Below, in pieces: positions 36,517 to 47,274 of a DNA stretch of 64,000 nt (position 1 is its first letter; each line of letters starts with the position of its first letter). The stretch is from Dictyobacter formicarum (GTDB lineage Bacteria; Chloroflexota; Ktedonobacteria; Ktedonobacterales; Ktedonobacteraceae): assembly GCF_016587435.1 (NCBI RefSeq), contig NZ_BNJJ01000010.1, forward strand, positions 264,675-328,674, read 5' to 3'. Made by a program: the position numbers and the translations under genes. A model generated the notes under the pieces. The model was given only the letters and a program-made list of their open reading frames with translations. It did no database searches and was not told the DNA's origin.

Positions 36517-37380
36517 ATGGCGCGTGAGCAGGAGGACCAACGCTTGCAAGAACTGGGAGATTTTCTGCGCACCAGGAGGAACCGGATTGCGCCTGAAGAT
36601 GTAGGACTGCCGCGAGGAAGCAGGCGGCGAGCCCCAGGACTCAGACGCGCAGAAGTAGCCCAATTGGCAAGCGTCAGTGTGGACTGGTATACATGGTTGG
36701 AGCAGGGACGCCCGATTAGCGTTTCGACGCAGGTCTTAGAAAGCCTCGTGCAGGCCTTACACTTGAATGCCGATGAGCGAGCACATCTCTTCTTCTTAGC
36801 TCACCAACAACCCCCTCCAGCGAGGGCCATGGAGCCTGAAACCGTGAGTCCAGCGTTACAGCACTTCCTGGATCATCAGGGTCTCAGTCCAGCCTTTGTG
36901 ACAGGACGACGATGGGATGTGGTGGCCTGGAACGAAGCGGCCCGCATCGTCTTTGGCGATTATGAGCAGATGACCTCTCACGAACGTAATACCGTCTGGC
37001 GACTCTTCACCTCGCCAATGCATCGGCAACTGCTTGTCGATTGGGAAGGGCATGCGCGACGGCTCTTAGCACAATTCCGTGCCACTTGTGGTCGCTATCC
37101 TGCTGATCCCTGGTTGACAGAGTTGATCCATGATCTGATGATTGCCAGCCCTGAATTTCGGGCCTGGTGGCCCGATCATGAGGTGCTCATTGCGTCAGAA
37201 GGTCACAAAACGTTCAATCATCCACAAGTAGGCTATCTCGTGTTTGAGCTTGTCACGTTTCAGGTGTTTGACGCCCCAGATCTCACAGTGACTGTATACA
37301 TCCCGTTGGATGAAGCAGATACACCAGCCAAAATCTCCCAACTGCTTTCTGAGAGATCAAGCGTCTCAAGTGGGTTCTGA
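36517..37380 (+). CDS. XRE-type regulator with MmyB-like ligand domain
   Basis: 287 residues; AGGAGAGAGGAAACG lies upstream. An N-terminal HTH (LGDFLRTRRNRIAPEDVGLP, RAEVAQLASVSVDWYTWLEQ) is followed by an MmyB-like PAS-type domain (AFVTGRRWDVVAWNEAARIV). This class usually represses a divergent oxidoreductase, here the epimerase at 35284-36195. Confidence 0.92.
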   Translation: MAREQEDQRLQELGDFLRTRRNRIAPEDVGLPRGSRRRAPGLRRAEVAQLASVSVDWYTWLEQGRPISVSTQVLESLVQALHLNADERAHLFFLAHQQPPPARAMEPETVSPALQHFLDHQGLSPAFVTGRRWDVVAWNEAARIVFGDYEQMTSHERNTVWRLFTSPMHRQLLVDWEGHARRLLAQFRATCGRYPADPWLTELIHDLMIASPEFRAWWPDHEVLIASEGHKTFNHPQVGYLVFELVTFQVFDAPDLTVTVYIPLDEADTPAKISQLLSERSSVSSGF

Positions 37381-37418
37381 GCAACCTTCCATGGTCACGA
37401 TGTCATTTATGCCAGGTG

Positions 37419-37811
37419 TTACCGTGGCTTGGCAGCGATCTGTTTGGATTTCATCCAATCAAGGAAGAGAAGGATAACCAGGACGACTTCAACTACTTTA
37501 ATAGTACAATCAAATGGATCCCAGGGCCAGCCCTCACTGGGACTACCGAGGAAGAACCAGAGAACAATGGTCAGTAGTGTATATCCGATGAATACCCAAC
37601 GCACAAGGTTGTGAATCCGTGCAAATTGAGGTAGGAAAAACGCTACAAGTAAGCCGAGATAGCCAAGACCATTGAGCAAAAACCAGAAATGCAGGTCTTC
37701 ATCTGGTTGCATTGAAAGATATAAATGTGCTGCACCGGTAATGAGCGTTGTCAAGACGATACCAATGATTACGAAAAGGAATTGTTTGTTCGTTTGTAAC
37801 GCTTGTTGCAT
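37419..37811 (-). CDS. Small four-helix membrane protein
   Basis: 130 residues with four hydrophobic segments (FLFVIIGIVLTTLITGAAHL; FWFLLNGLGYLGLLVAFFL; WVFIGYTLLTIVLWFFLG; IKVVEVVLVILLFLDW). No family recognised. It is convergent with the MmyB-type gene. Confidence 0.65.
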   Translation of the reverse strand: MQQALQTNKQFLFVIIGIVLTTLITGAAHLYLSMQPDEDLHFWFLLNGLGYLGLLVAFFLPQFARIHNLVRWVFIGYTLLTIVLWFFLGSPSEGWPWDPFDCTIKVVEVVLVILLFLDWMKSKQIAAKPR

Positions 37812-38446
37812 TAGTACTCACTTTCACTACTAGAAGTTCGTTTTTCTATCTGGCAAATCGCTACCTGATGTATGAAAAATTATAAGTAAAATTTTCATAG
37901 TATTACAATAATATTGATGTCTTATAGTCATTATTGGCTATTGATTAGTCGATTGAAAATCGCTATATGCTTTATAGATATCTATCTATCTATTTCTGAT
38001 GCTTATCAATAAGCTCGGTTGGTTTTTAACAGTTATTTTTCGTGCTGATCATGTATCCTTAAATTAGTGATGCCATGAACACATACTATGCTAAATTCCC
38101 GGCGCGCAAAGTAGGTTCAGAGCAGATCAGCAACGCTTTTGTTGCCTCAATCCAACCCGGCTGGCAGACATAGTGAGCTGTTCCGTTAAAGTTTTTTTGT
38201 TGGGTGGTTTGTGTGAAATATGATTGTGCACAATTTAATTTCTTGCAATGCAAGCTATAAAAAAAGTTTTATATACACGGGATGGCGTGAAAGATGGAAA
38301 TAAGGTAAGCGCTCTTGTCCCAATTGTTTGTGAAACTCTGAGGAGGTTGTGGGGGGACCGGGCACTGATGGGAAATGGGGACGTTATGGGGCGGGATGTG
38401 AGATACTGTTTATATAAAAGTATTTTGATGTAAGTATAAAGGGAGT
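37812..38446. other. Gene-free AT-rich stretch
   Basis: 635 bases, AT-rich in 37840-38060. No ORF with a ribosome site, no repeat of the families seen elsewhere. It must carry the promoters of the flanking divergent genes. Confidence 0.6.
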
Positions 38447-39361
38447 ATGATGACACGTATTCAGTTTGGGCTGGCATTGCCCAGTGGTCCACGCAACGAG
38501 ATGTCTCGTGAAGCGTTTATGGAGCAGCTAAAGAAAAACCTGGATGTAGTAAACGGGACATTTGACTCAATCTGGTTTGTTGATCATGTGCAATTCAAAG
38601 ATAGTCCTCTGCTGGAAGGCTGGACTGCCCTGGCGTATATGGCGGCGCTGTATCCCTCATTTGACTTTGGGCATGTGGTGCTGTGCCAGTCGTTCCGCAA
38701 CCCAGCCTTGCTGGCCAAGATGGCGGCGACTGCCCAGTATATGAGTGGGGGACGGTTCGTGCTTGGTATTGGCGCTGGCTGGCACCAGGAAGAGTATGAT
38801 GCCTATGGCTACGACTTCCCCGGGGCGGGCACGCGCGTAGAAGAACTGGATGAAACCTTGAAGATCGTCAAGGCGCTCTGGAATGAGCCGCAGGCCACTT
38901 TTAAGGGCAAGCACTACCAGGTGGTGGAAGCCTACTGTGAGCCAAAGCCCGATCCGGCACCTCCTATCATGGTTGGTGGCTCAAAACCGCGCATGTTACG
39001 GCTCACCGCCCGCCACGCCGACTGGTGGAACGTCTCTCAGGTAGGGATTGAGCGCTATCGAGAGCAGGTCAAAGCGAGCGAAGAAGCCTGTGCCGTCGTT
39101 GGACGAGATCCTGCCACGTTGCGGCGCACCTGGTTTGGCGGCTGCTACTGCGTCTCTGAAGGGACCGATCCAGCCAGCATCGACACATCCCTGATCCGCT
39201 CGCCCAATCCTTTTGTGGGTACTCCGACGCAAATCATCGAACAGATGAAACCATTTATCGATCTCGGCGTAGACTACTTCATGCTGAAACCCGAGAGTTT
39301 TCCGGACACCACCTCATTACGCCTACTGGTTGAGGAAGTTTTTCCCCGGCTTAACGCGTAA
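38447..39361 (+). CDS. LLM-class F420-dependent oxidoreductase
   Basis: 304 residues; AAAGGGAGT precedes the ATG. Luciferase-like TIM barrel: RIQFGLALPSG, FDSIWFVDHVQF, RFVLGIGAGWHQEEYDAYG, PIMVGGSKPRML. The family uses F420 (or FMN) to move hydride to an unknown substrate. F420 use would suit a Chloroflexota or actinobacterial host. Confidence 0.92.
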   Translation: MMTRIQFGLALPSGPRNEMSREAFMEQLKKNLDVVNGTFDSIWFVDHVQFKDSPLLEGWTALAYMAALYPSFDFGHVVLCQSFRNPALLAKMAATAQYMSGGRFVLGIGAGWHQEEYDAYGYDFPGAGTRVEELDETLKIVKALWNEPQATFKGKHYQVVEAYCEPKPDPAPPIMVGGSKPRMLRLTARHADWWNVSQVGIERYREQVKASEEACAVVGRDPATLRRTWFGGCYCVSEGTDPASIDTSLIRSPNPFVGTPTQIIEQMKPFIDLGVDYFMLKPESFPDTTSLRLLVEEVFPRLNA

Positions 39362-39437
39362 GGCCGCGCAGCCTGCAAAATGGGGCCAGTATCTTCAACT
39401 GACAAGGAGATGCCGGCCCCAAATTCTTATAGCCTGG

Positions 39438-40262
39438 TTATGAGGTGGCCAGGTGAGCGACCAGGTCGCGTTCGGCGGGACCGAACCAGGGAGGATTGCC
39501 GGCGGCCGCATTCTCGATCACGCGTTGCGGCTTCGTGGTGGCTGGAATCGCCACGTGGCAGCGCTCATCGCTCAGGATCCACTTGAGCAAGGCCTGCCCC
39601 CAGGTTTTTACCCCAAAGGGGGCCAGCGGCTCCAGCGCCTGTGTTGACGGTGGCTGGCGCATCAGGCTTCCCTCGCCAAAGGGGCGCATCACGATGACTC
39701 CCAAACCCAGATCGGCAGCCAGCGGCAAAATGTCTTTTTCCACCTCGCGCTGCAAAGGGTTGTAAGGAATCTGGATGACCGAGATACGACCGGTTTTCAT
39801 AACTTTACGCAGCTCATGAAAGGCGGCGGGGTTATAGTGGGTGGCCCCGATGGCCCGCACGCATCCCTGCTCCTTCAGGCCCTCCAGCAGAGCCAGATGT
39901 TCCAGCCAGTTTTCCATGTTGTGGATCTGGTAGACGTCGACGAAGCCATCGAAAAGGTTCAATGCTTGTTTCACCTGGGCCTGGCCCTCGGCGCGCGTAC
40001 TTGCCCATACTTTGGTTGCTACTATGGCCTGCTCGCGCCGCCCGCGCAGTGTCTCACCAAGCGCCTGTTCAGCTGACCCATACATGGGAGACGAATCAAA
40101 AAACGAAACCTCCTGAGATAGAGCTGTATCGATCAGGGAACGAGCATTTTTAAGGGTTGGCTGCTCACCACGCGTATCGAAGGTACGCCAGGTCCCCATC
40201 CCAATCACTGGTACACGTAATTGATTGGATCCAGATCCAGATCCTAAAATACGATAGTCCAT
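39438..40262 (-). CDS. Aldo/keto reductase
   Basis: 274 residues from ATG 40262 (MDYRILGSGSGSNQLRVPVI); the longer ORF upstream lacks support. FDSSPMYGSAEQALGETL carries catalytic Asp/Tyr, VATKVWAS the lysine and YQIHNMENW the active-site histidine region. NADPH-dependent carbonyl reduction; substrate unknown. Confidence 0.92.
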   Translation of the reverse strand: MDYRILGSGSGSNQLRVPVIGMGTWRTFDTRGEQPTLKNARSLIDTALSQEVSFFDSSPMYGSAEQALGETLRGRREQAIVATKVWASTRAEGQAQVKQALNLFDGFVDVYQIHNMENWLEHLALLEGLKEQGCVRAIGATHYNPAAFHELRKVMKTGRISVIQIPYNPLQREVEKDILPLAADLGLGVIVMRPFGEGSLMRQPPSTQALEPLAPFGVKTWGQALLKWILSDERCHVAIPATTKPQRVIENAAAGNPPWFGPAERDLVAHLATS

Positions 40263-40660
40263 ACAACAACGCCTTTCCAGGGCAGTGTGACTGGCCATTG
40301 TGTGTCCAGCACAACTGCCACACAAATAGAACAAACTATATTGTGGAACATTCGGGCAGAGAAATGCGTAGAGAGTCTCGCCCAAAAGAAGTACATCCAG
40401 CGCAGCGGTTCCGCGTTACTTGCAGAAATCAAGCGTGATTAGAGGGTCATAGAATGGAATATAATGAGAGTGGTAGCAAGTAGAATGAGTAGTGATACAC
40501 ATACGTAATAACCTCCAACATAAAGACGCGCAGGTAGCACTAAAGTAGCAGGGAATACCTTTCACATTAGCTTTTTAACTCGACGTATGCTTGTATCTCG
40601 TATTGGAAGTAAGAATGGTTTCAAAAAAAAGCCGACAAAAATAGGGAGAAGTAGCGATAA
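40263..40660. other. Gene-free stretch
   Basis: 398 bases between the divergent aldo/keto reductase and MgtC genes. I find no ORF with a ribosome site and no named repeat. Confidence 0.55.
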
Positions 40661-41380
40661 ATGATTAGCTTGCCAGAAATGTTATTAAGGCTCACCATCT
40701 CAATGCTGTTGGGAAGCATCATCGGCTGGGAGCGGGAGTCCAGCGAGCACCATGCAGGCGTGCGCACCAGTGCCCTGGTGGCGCTTGGAACAACCCTGTT
40801 CACCATCCTCTCCGCTTACGGCTTTCACGATTTGCTGACCCTGCCGCATGTTCAGTTCGATCCAACGCGTATCGCGTCTTATATTGTGGCGGGTATCGGC
40901 TTCCTGGGTGGGGGAGCCATCTACTTTCGGCAGGACCTCCAAAAAGTCAGAGGGTTGACCTCCGCGGCCTCGGTCTGGGCCGTGGCCGCCATCGGTATGG
41001 CCTGCGGCATCGGCTTTTTGATTGAGGCCGCCATAACCACCTTCATGGTCTTATTTATCTTGATCGGTATGCGTTACGTGGAGGCCAGACTACTACCATA
41101 CAAAAGCCAGCACCTGCAGGAATTATTTATTCGCCTGGACGGTGAAGACGAAGGCACCCTGATCGGAAAAATCTATGATACCCTGAGCAAAATGCACATA
41201 AATATCGTGCGGGTTGACATTCGTTCTCAGAAGACCGAGCAGGGCAGCGAGCATATGCTAGAAATCGATTGCCAGGCCAGTGATGAACGCACAATGATAC
41301 AAGCCATTGACCAGCTACGTACCATTAAAGGAGTTCTGGGCATCAAATCATCGAGCAGAAAAGGCGTCAGATATGAATAG
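40661..41380 (+). CDS. MgtC/SapB-family membrane protein
   Basis: 239 residues. The N-terminal MgtC part has LRLTISMLLGSIIGWERESS, VALGTTLFTILSAYG, AGIGFLGGGAIY and GLTSAASVWAVAAIGMACG. A C-terminal ACT-like cytosolic domain (about 150-239) follows. MgtC proteins help survival at low Mg2+ and affect membrane ATP synthase. It stands alone. Confidence 0.93.
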   Translation: MISLPEMLLRLTISMLLGSIIGWERESSEHHAGVRTSALVALGTTLFTILSAYGFHDLLTLPHVQFDPTRIASYIVAGIGFLGGGAIYFRQDLQKVRGLTSAASVWAVAAIGMACGIGFLIEAAITTFMVLFILIGMRYVEARLLPYKSQHLQELFIRLDGEDEGTLIGKIYDTLSKMHINIVRVDIRSQKTEQGSEHMLEIDCQASDERTMIQAIDQLRTIKGVLGIKSSSRKGVRYE

Positions 41381-41396
41381 TAGTTTTTTGGGCTAA

Positions 41397-41888
41397 TTAA
41401 GGCAGGATTTTCTCCATGATGATAACGTCAACCCAGCGGTCATCGAGCATGCCCTGTTCGTGATAGACGCCAACGAATTGGAAGCCGTGGCGCTCATACA
41501 GGCGCATGCCTGGCGCGTTGGTTGGGAAGGCGGCCAGGACCAATTTATGATAGCCAAGGGCCCCGGCGCGTGTTTCCAGCGCACTCAGCAATGCATCTCC
41601 GATGCCTCGTCCGCGCTGCTCGCGGTCAACGTAGATGGAGAAATCCACCACATGGTCATAGGCTGGCCGAGGGTTAAATGAATTGAGCGAGCCCCAGCCC
41701 ACAACGCTCCCCGAATCGTTTACTGCGACAAGGACAGGATGGCGCGAGTCACGGGTCGTCAGCCAGTCGGCCCGCTCCTCGGGCGTCCGCAGCTGCGTCT
41801 CAAGCGTTGCCGACCGATCCTCAATCCCTTGATTATAGATGGACGCGATAGTTGCCGCATCCTTATGCATAGCATCGCGAATCTTCAT
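41397..41888 (-). CDS. GNAT-family N-acetyltransferase
   Basis: 163 residues. The acetyl-CoA loop is REQRGRGIGDALLSALE. Start MKIRDAMHKDAATIASIYNQ and end HEQGMLDDRWVDVIIMEK resemble phosphinothricin/methionine-sulfone acetyltransferases (Pat-like). The exact amine substrate is unsure. Confidence 0.9.
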   Translation of the reverse strand: MKIRDAMHKDAATIASIYNQGIEDRSATLETQLRTPEERADWLTTRDSRHPVLVAVNDSGSVVGWGSLNSFNPRPAYDHVVDFSIYVDREQRGRGIGDALLSALETRAGALGYHKLVLAAFPTNAPGMRLYERHGFQFVGVYHEQGMLDDRWVDVIIMEKILP

Positions 41889-42159
41889 ATAGCCTCCTTT
41901 AAGATGCTCCTCTAAGATATTCCCAGTTTGCGGATCATAAATGCAAACAACTGGTTTTTCTGATCAAGTAGATTATAGGTGCTGCGAGCTGTGCTGCCAA
42001 GCGTGGAGAAAACGGGAAGGAAAATTGGCCTGCCTCCGTATTTTTCAGCGAAAATTCAGCAAAATCGGACTGTCTCTTCAATCTGGTGGATTACAGTTGA
42101 GATGGGCGACAAATAGATTGATTGTTGTCTCTCATAAACAAACACGGAGGAACAGACAG

Positions 42160-42897
42160 ATGGAACAGTCTGAAGTTTATCGGCACAGGGAAGGGCAGTG
42201 GCGTCTGAAGCCACTGCACTGGTATGGGCTGGTGACGAGCCTGCTCATGGTCGCTGCCTTTATCGCGGGCGGAATCTTCTTGCATTCGGCCAGCGCTGCC
42301 AGTATCGACAAGATCAAGCAGCACGGCGCGAAATGTCCAGCGACAGCATGTGGGACGAGCGTATTGGGGTATATTACGGCTATCAATGGCACGACGCTGC
42401 AGCTGAAAAGCTGGAAAGATGGCTCGGTAATCACCATCAAAACGACGGCCCAGACCGAGTTCGTCAGTAAGATTGCTCAGCGCGCAATTACGCTGAGCGA
42501 CCTGAAAGTCAAGGACTTTATCCAGGCAACGGGACAGATGGATGGGGTGAACAATCTCGTCAGCAGGAGCATTGTTGTTGGCATTGAACCGTCAAGCAAA
42601 GCACCCGAAAAAAAGCCGACGGATGGCACCTCTTTCCTGGGTTATATTACAGCTATACACGGATCAACGCTCACGGTACAATCGGCTGGTGATAAAGCCA
42701 TGTCGTCGATCCATACCATTACGGTCAGCAATACGACCGAGCTCGGGAGTAAGCTGGCGGGTGGTAAAATCACCCTGGGCGAGCTCAAAACGGGAGATTT
42801 TATCATAGCTTTTGGCAAGTCTGCTAGCAATGGCAATCTGCGAGCTACCACGCTGGTAGTTGGCCTGACTCCGAGCAGCCAGTCAGTTGGCAAGTAG
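42160..42897 (+). CDS. Membrane-anchored protein with two DUF5666-like repeats
   Basis: 245 residues from ATG 42160 (ACGGAGGAACAG). An N-terminal membrane segment (about 20-43, LVTSLLMVAAFIAGGIFLHS) anchors an exported part. It holds two copies of a roughly 80-residue module: GYITAINGTTLQLKSWKDGS through SRSIVVGIEPSS, and GYITAIHGSTLTVQSAGDKA through ATTLVVGLTPSS. Upstream of a response regulator and kinase in the same direction, it may be a target or envelope partner of that system. Confidence 0.8.
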   Translation: MEQSEVYRHREGQWRLKPLHWYGLVTSLLMVAAFIAGGIFLHSASAASIDKIKQHGAKCPATACGTSVLGYITAINGTTLQLKSWKDGSVITIKTTAQTEFVSKIAQRAITLSDLKVKDFIQATGQMDGVNNLVSRSIVVGIEPSSKAPEKKPTDGTSFLGYITAIHGSTLTVQSAGDKAMSSIHTITVSNTTELGSKLAGGKITLGELKTGDFIIAFGKSASNGNLRATTLVVGLTPSSQSVGK

Positions 42898-43060
42898 TGC
42901 CGGTATCGTTCTAATGGCGTCTCAGGCTCCATGCTGATGGGGAGCCTGAGCGCTTGTTTTGGAATGGGTGCATGCCTTATTATATGCTGGTCCAGCATAT
43001 GGAAGAGGTTTTGACCCTACACATGGTGGAAATCATGCCATTAAGAAGAGGATAAAGGCG

Positions 43061-43756
43061 ATGGCGAACGAGGAGCGGGAACTGCCGCGCAAGTCAGTGG
43101 TATTGATTGTGGACGATGAGCCACAGATCGTCGAATTTCTGCGCATGGGCTTTAGCTATGAAGGCTTTGAGGTCGCAAGCGTGATGAACGGGTTTGATGC
43201 CCTGGCCGCTGTTAACGCCCACCGGCCAGATATCGTTATTCTGGATATCATGCTCCCTGGTCTGGATGGGATGGAGGTAGCGCAGCGCATCCGGCAAGCA
43301 CACGACACCGGTATCATCATGTTGACCGCCAGAGAAGACGTCGAAGACCGGGTTGAAGGGCTGGACCGAGGAGCCGACGACTACATCACCAAGCCCTTTA
43401 TCTTCAAAGAACTGATGGCTCGCGTCCGCGCCGTCTCGCGGCGGCGCGGGCTACAGATAGGAGAAGTCCTCTCTTTTCAAGACATCACGCTCAACCGAAG
43501 CACGAGGATTGTCACACGTGGCGGACGGCCCATTGAACTGACGCCACGCGAATTCGAGCTGCTCGACTTTTTTCTGCAGCATCCTCGCCAGGTCTTAACT
43601 CGCAACGCCATCCTATCCCGTGTCTGGGGGTATCACTATGGCGGTGACGACAATGTGATCGAAGTCTACATCAAGCATCTGCGCGAAAAACTACAGGATA
43701 CCAACCCGCCGCAGCTCCTGCAAACGATCCGGGGAGTTGGCTACACATTACGCTAG
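43061..43756 (+). CDS. OmpR-family response regulator
   Basis: 231 residues from ATG 43061. Receiver: VLIVDDEPQ acidic pair, phospho-Asp in IVILDIMLPGLDG, switch Lys in YITKPF. A winged-helix DNA-binding domain ends with LQTIRGVGYTLR. Followed after 15 bases by its kinase. Confidence 0.96.
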   Translation: MANEERELPRKSVVLIVDDEPQIVEFLRMGFSYEGFEVASVMNGFDALAAVNAHRPDIVILDIMLPGLDGMEVAQRIRQAHDTGIIMLTAREDVEDRVEGLDRGADDYITKPFIFKELMARVRAVSRRRGLQIGEVLSFQDITLNRSTRIVTRGGRPIELTPREFELLDFFLQHPRQVLTRNAILSRVWGYHYGGDDNVIEVYIKHLREKLQDTNPPQLLQTIRGVGYTLR

Positions 43757-43771
43757 AGGCAGGAAAGCTAC

Positions 43772-45289
43772 ATGATCAAAAAGAAGACACGCTGGTTCCA
43801 CCAGATCGTTGAGCACCTGCCCTTGCGCTGGCGACTCGCCATTGTCTCATTTGGACTGTTGACTATCATCCTGATAACATCCGGCATTATCCTGTCGCTG
43901 ACAGAAGAATATACCCTGATCTCAAATCAGGCTACCGTTCTCAGCACGCAAGCCAGCATAGTCGTTGGAGCAAACAGCCCTTTGCTGCCGAAGTCCAGTG
44001 GCCAGGCGCAACCTCTAAACAGTGCGCTAGCCAGTGATCTGGTCAAAAAAATACAGAACAGCCTGGGAAGAAGCGTACAGATTGCGATCCTATCTGATGA
44101 TGGAAAGCCTCTGGCATACAGTGATCCCCGGCATCCTTTTTTAGCTGGAAACAAGGAGTTCCTGAAACAGGATAAATCATCGACTTCATATAGTCTTGTG
44201 AGTAACGCGCAGGGTCAGCGCGAAATGGTTGTCTGGTACAGGGCGAATGTACTGCTTGACAAGCAAACGATGGACTATGCTCCAGTTTATCTCCAGTTGA
44301 GTACACCCACCAGTCAGATCGACAGTGTTATTGCGACGACGCGCCTGATCCAGGGCCTGATTACGCTGGTTGCGCTGGTCATTGCGGGATTGCTAACGCT
44401 CCCGCTGATCAGACAGGCATTGCGGCCGCTGGTAGAAATGGAGCAAGTGAGCGGGCGCATCGCTGACGGCGAACTGTCTCTGCGCCTGCGTGAGCCGGTC
44501 GCCAGCGATGAGGTCGGGAGGCTAGCGCAGGCTTTTAACCGGATGGTTGCTCGCTTAGAAAAGATGCTGGTGAGACAGAAACAATTTGTGGCCGATGTGT
44601 CACACGAACTGCGGACGCCGCTAACTGGTCTGAGTGGGAGCCTGGAGATGCTCCTATTGGAGGCCAATAACGGGGATACAGAAGCGGCCTTGCGCTTGAT
44701 GCGCGGGATGTACGCGGTCGTTGAACGCATGCAGTTACTGGTCGGTGATCTACTGATCCTCTCACGGCTGGATGAAGGGCAGATTGTTCTACGCAGACCA
44801 CGGCGTGTCGAGCCGGGCCCTCTTATCGCTGAGGTATGCGAACAGATCTGGCAACAATTTCCTGATCATGATCACCTTGAGATCCATAACCTGGATGCGG
44901 CGTGGGCTACCTCCGGCGATCCCGAACAGCTCAGGCGCGTCTTCCACAATCTGCTGGAGAACGCATGTAAGTTCACACCGCCGTCTGGAACGATCGCGAT
45001 TACTGTTGGAAACGAGCCAGTAAAGAGGCAGGGAAAGGCTATGCTCTGCGTGCAGGTTCGCGATAGCGGCATAGGGATTCCCGAGGAGGCGCTAGAGCAC
45101 GTCTTTGAGCGTTTCTACCGGGTTGATCAATCTAGAACACGTGGTAACGCACCGGGTGGAAGCGGGCTAGGGCTATCGATTGTGGATGGAATCGTGCGGG
45201 CCCACGGCGGGAGCGTCTGTATCGAGAGTGTTCTCAATCGAGGGACTACTGTGATTGTGTACCTGCCTGTGCTGGAAGGAGATAGATGA
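43772..45289 (+). CDS. Membrane sensor histidine kinase
   Basis: 505 residues. TM1 about 25-48, an extracytoplasmic sensor part to about 180, TM2 about 188-212, HAMP (QVSGRIADGELSLRLREPVA), HisKA with ADVSHELRTPLTGL, HATPase with NLLENACKFTPP, RDSGIGIP and GGSGLGLSIV. Paired with the response regulator directly upstream. The signal is unknown. Confidence 0.96.
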   Translation: MIKKKTRWFHQIVEHLPLRWRLAIVSFGLLTIILITSGIILSLTEEYTLISNQATVLSTQASIVVGANSPLLPKSSGQAQPLNSALASDLVKKIQNSLGRSVQIAILSDDGKPLAYSDPRHPFLAGNKEFLKQDKSSTSYSLVSNAQGQREMVVWYRANVLLDKQTMDYAPVYLQLSTPTSQIDSVIATTRLIQGLITLVALVIAGLLTLPLIRQALRPLVEMEQVSGRIADGELSLRLREPVASDEVGRLAQAFNRMVARLEKMLVRQKQFVADVSHELRTPLTGLSGSLEMLLLEANNGDTEAALRLMRGMYAVVERMQLLVGDLLILSRLDEGQIVLRRPRRVEPGPLIAEVCEQIWQQFPDHDHLEIHNLDAAWATSGDPEQLRRVFHNLLENACKFTPPSGTIAITVGNEPVKRQGKAMLCVQVRDSGIGIPEEALEHVFERFYRVDQSRTRGNAPGGSGLGLSIVDGIVRAHGGSVCIESVLNRGTTVIVYLPVLEGDR

Positions 45290-45295
45290 AAAACG

Positions 45296-45325
45296 AGCCC
45301 ATTCCATTTGTATTAGGAATGGGCT
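45296..45325 (-). terminator. Terminator between kinase and pgi
   Basis: AGCCCATTCC/GGAATGGGCT with a 10-base loop. The minus strand continues CGTTTTTCATC, so it ends pgi transcription; it may also serve the kinase. Confidence 0.8.
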
Positions 45326-45350
45326 TGCCTTTGATTGGATGCGCGGTTGA

Positions 45351-46982
45351 TTATTCAGATCTACGCAGTTTGCGGTAGCGGCCGATGAGGGTGTTGGTGG
45401 AGCTGTCGTGTTTGAGGGCAGGCTCCTGCGCGCTTTCCAGTTCTGGGATGATGCGGTTGGCCAGCACTTTACCAAGCTCAACGCCCCATTGGTCGAACGA
45501 GTTGATATTCCAGATGGTGCCCTGGACAAAGACTTTGTGCTCGTAGAGCGCGACGAGTTTGCCCAGCATGTTGGGGGTCAGGCGATCGGCCAGGATGGTG
45601 TTGGTGGGATGGTTGCCTTCAAAGGTGCGGTGTGGTACCTGGTAGTCGGGCACGCCGTCAGCGATTACTTCTTCCCGGGTCTTGCCGAAGGCCAGCGCCT
45701 CGGTCTGGGCAAAGAAGTTGGCCATCAGCAGATCGTGGTGGGGCTTTATTGGATTGAGCGTCTGGCAGAAGCCGATGAAGTCGCAGGGAATCAGTTTGGT
45801 GCCCTGGTGGATCAATTGGTAGAAGGCGTGCTGACCATTGGTGCCGGGCTGGCCCCAGATGATCGGGCCGGTCTGATAATCGACAACATTGCCCTCCAGG
45901 TCGACGTGCTTACCGTTACTCTCCATATCGAGCTGCTGTAAGTAGGCACTGAAGCGCTCAAGGTACTGATCGTATGGCAGGATCGCAACCGTTTCGGCGC
46001 CAAAGAAGTTGTTGTACCAGATGCCGATCAGGCCTAGCAGGACCGGCAGATTCTTCTCGAACGGGGTGGTGCGGAAATGTTCATCCATGGCATGGAAGCC
46101 GGCCAGCATATCGTAGAAATTCTCGGGTCCGATGGCGATCATCAGCGAGAGGCCGATGGCCGAATCATAGGAATAGCGGCCGCCGACCCAATCCCAGAAG
46201 CCGAACATGTTTTCGGTATCGATGCCGAACTTCTCCACCTCTTTGGCATTGGTCGAAACGGCCACAAAGTGTTTAGCCACCGCCTTCTCATCGTGCAACT
46301 TAGCCAGGGTCCAGTCGCGGGCGCTGCGGGCGTTGGTCAGAGTCTCAAGGGTCGTAAAGGTCTTCGAAGATACAATGAACAGCGTCTCCTCGGGGTCCAG
46401 GTCGTGTACCGCTTCGGCGAAGTCCGTGCCATCCACGTTGGAGACAAAGCGGCAGGTCAGATTGCGATCGCTATAGTAGCGCAAGGCATCGTAGGCCATG
46501 TGCGGGCCCAGGTCCGATCCACCGATGCCGATATTGACGATATTGCGAATGCGCTTGCCGGTAAAGCCCTTCCACTCGCCGCTGCGAACGCGGCTCGAGA
46601 AGTTTGACATCTTCTCCAGCACTTGATGGACCTCGGGGACCACATTCTGGCCATCGACGATGATCGACGAGCCCTTGGGGGCGCGCAAGGCCACGTGCAG
46701 GACGGCGCGCTGCTCAGTAATATTGATTTTCTCGCCCCTAAACATAGCATCGATGCGATTGCGCAGACCTACGGCTTCGGCCAGCTCAAGGAGTAATTTT
46801 ATCGTCTCATCGGTAACACGATTTTTTGAATAATCAAAATAAATGTTTTCCGCCTCAACCGAGAAGCGCTCGCCACGTTGAGGATCGTCTGCGAAAAGCG
46901 TACGCAGGTGAAGGTCGCGAACCTTTTGAAAATGTGCTTCTAGGGCCCTCCATGAGGGTAGTTGTGTCAATTTGGTTGACAT
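45351..46982 (-). CDS. pgi: Glucose-6-phosphate isomerase
   Basis: 543 residues, the long bacterial/eukaryotic form. Family blocks: [76 protein letters not shown]. It interconverts glucose-6-phosphate and fructose-6-phosphate in the cytoplasm. No other glycolytic gene adjoins. Confidence 0.98.
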   Translation of the reverse strand: MSTKLTQLPSWRALEAHFQKVRDLHLRTLFADDPQRGERFSVEAENIYFDYSKNRVTDETIKLLLELAEAVGLRNRIDAMFRGEKINITEQRAVLHVALRAPKGSSIIVDGQNVVPEVHQVLEKMSNFSSRVRSGEWKGFTGKRIRNIVNIGIGGSDLGPHMAYDALRYYSDRNLTCRFVSNVDGTDFAEAVHDLDPEETLFIVSSKTFTTLETLTNARSARDWTLAKLHDEKAVAKHFVAVSTNAKEVEKFGIDTENMFGFWDWVGGRYSYDSAIGLSLMIAIGPENFYDMLAGFHAMDEHFRTTPFEKNLPVLLGLIGIWYNNFFGAETVAILPYDQYLERFSAYLQQLDMESNGKHVDLEGNVVDYQTGPIIWGQPGTNGQHAFYQLIHQGTKLIPCDFIGFCQTLNPIKPHHDLLMANFFAQTEALAFGKTREEVIADGVPDYQVPHRTFEGNHPTNTILADRLTPNMLGKLVALYEHKVFVQGTIWNINSFDQWGVELGKVLANRIIPELESAQEPALKHDSSTNTLIGRYRKLRRSE

Positions 46983-47149
46983 CTGTTAGTCTCCTCTGTA
47001 ACAAAAGTTTCTGGTCGCATGCATTCATAAGTGACCCTTGTGAGTATACCATCTTTAACACGATGCCGCGCCCGCCTGCGCTACAATCTCTTGGGAGGCA
47101 GACGGGGTCTGATGCCTGGTGCGCCGGGGAGTTGAGCGCCCGCGCACTG

Positions 47150-47231
47150 GCGTCCGCATACGCGGCCGAGCCGTTGTTATATGATTGGTGCATGCCGGGC
47201 GCACAGCGCCCGGCATGCACCAATCATATAA
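47150..47231 (+). repeat. Family-C repeat: conserved box plus 26-bp hairpin
   Basis: Box GCGTCCGCATACGCGGCCG (47150-47168), then a perfect 26-bp stem with loop ACA (47177-47202, 47206-47231). TTGGTGCA and GCGC are shared with the copy at 15046-15122, while the stem middle is different (GCCGG instead of AAAGC). Confidence 0.75.
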
Positions 47232-47274
47232 GGATGTATGGCGTTGTTATTTTATGTGCAGCCTGAGTATGCAA

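Noticed and set aside
46826..47266. ORFs across the pgi upstream region
   Set aside because: They translate the family-C hairpin and pgi in other frames.
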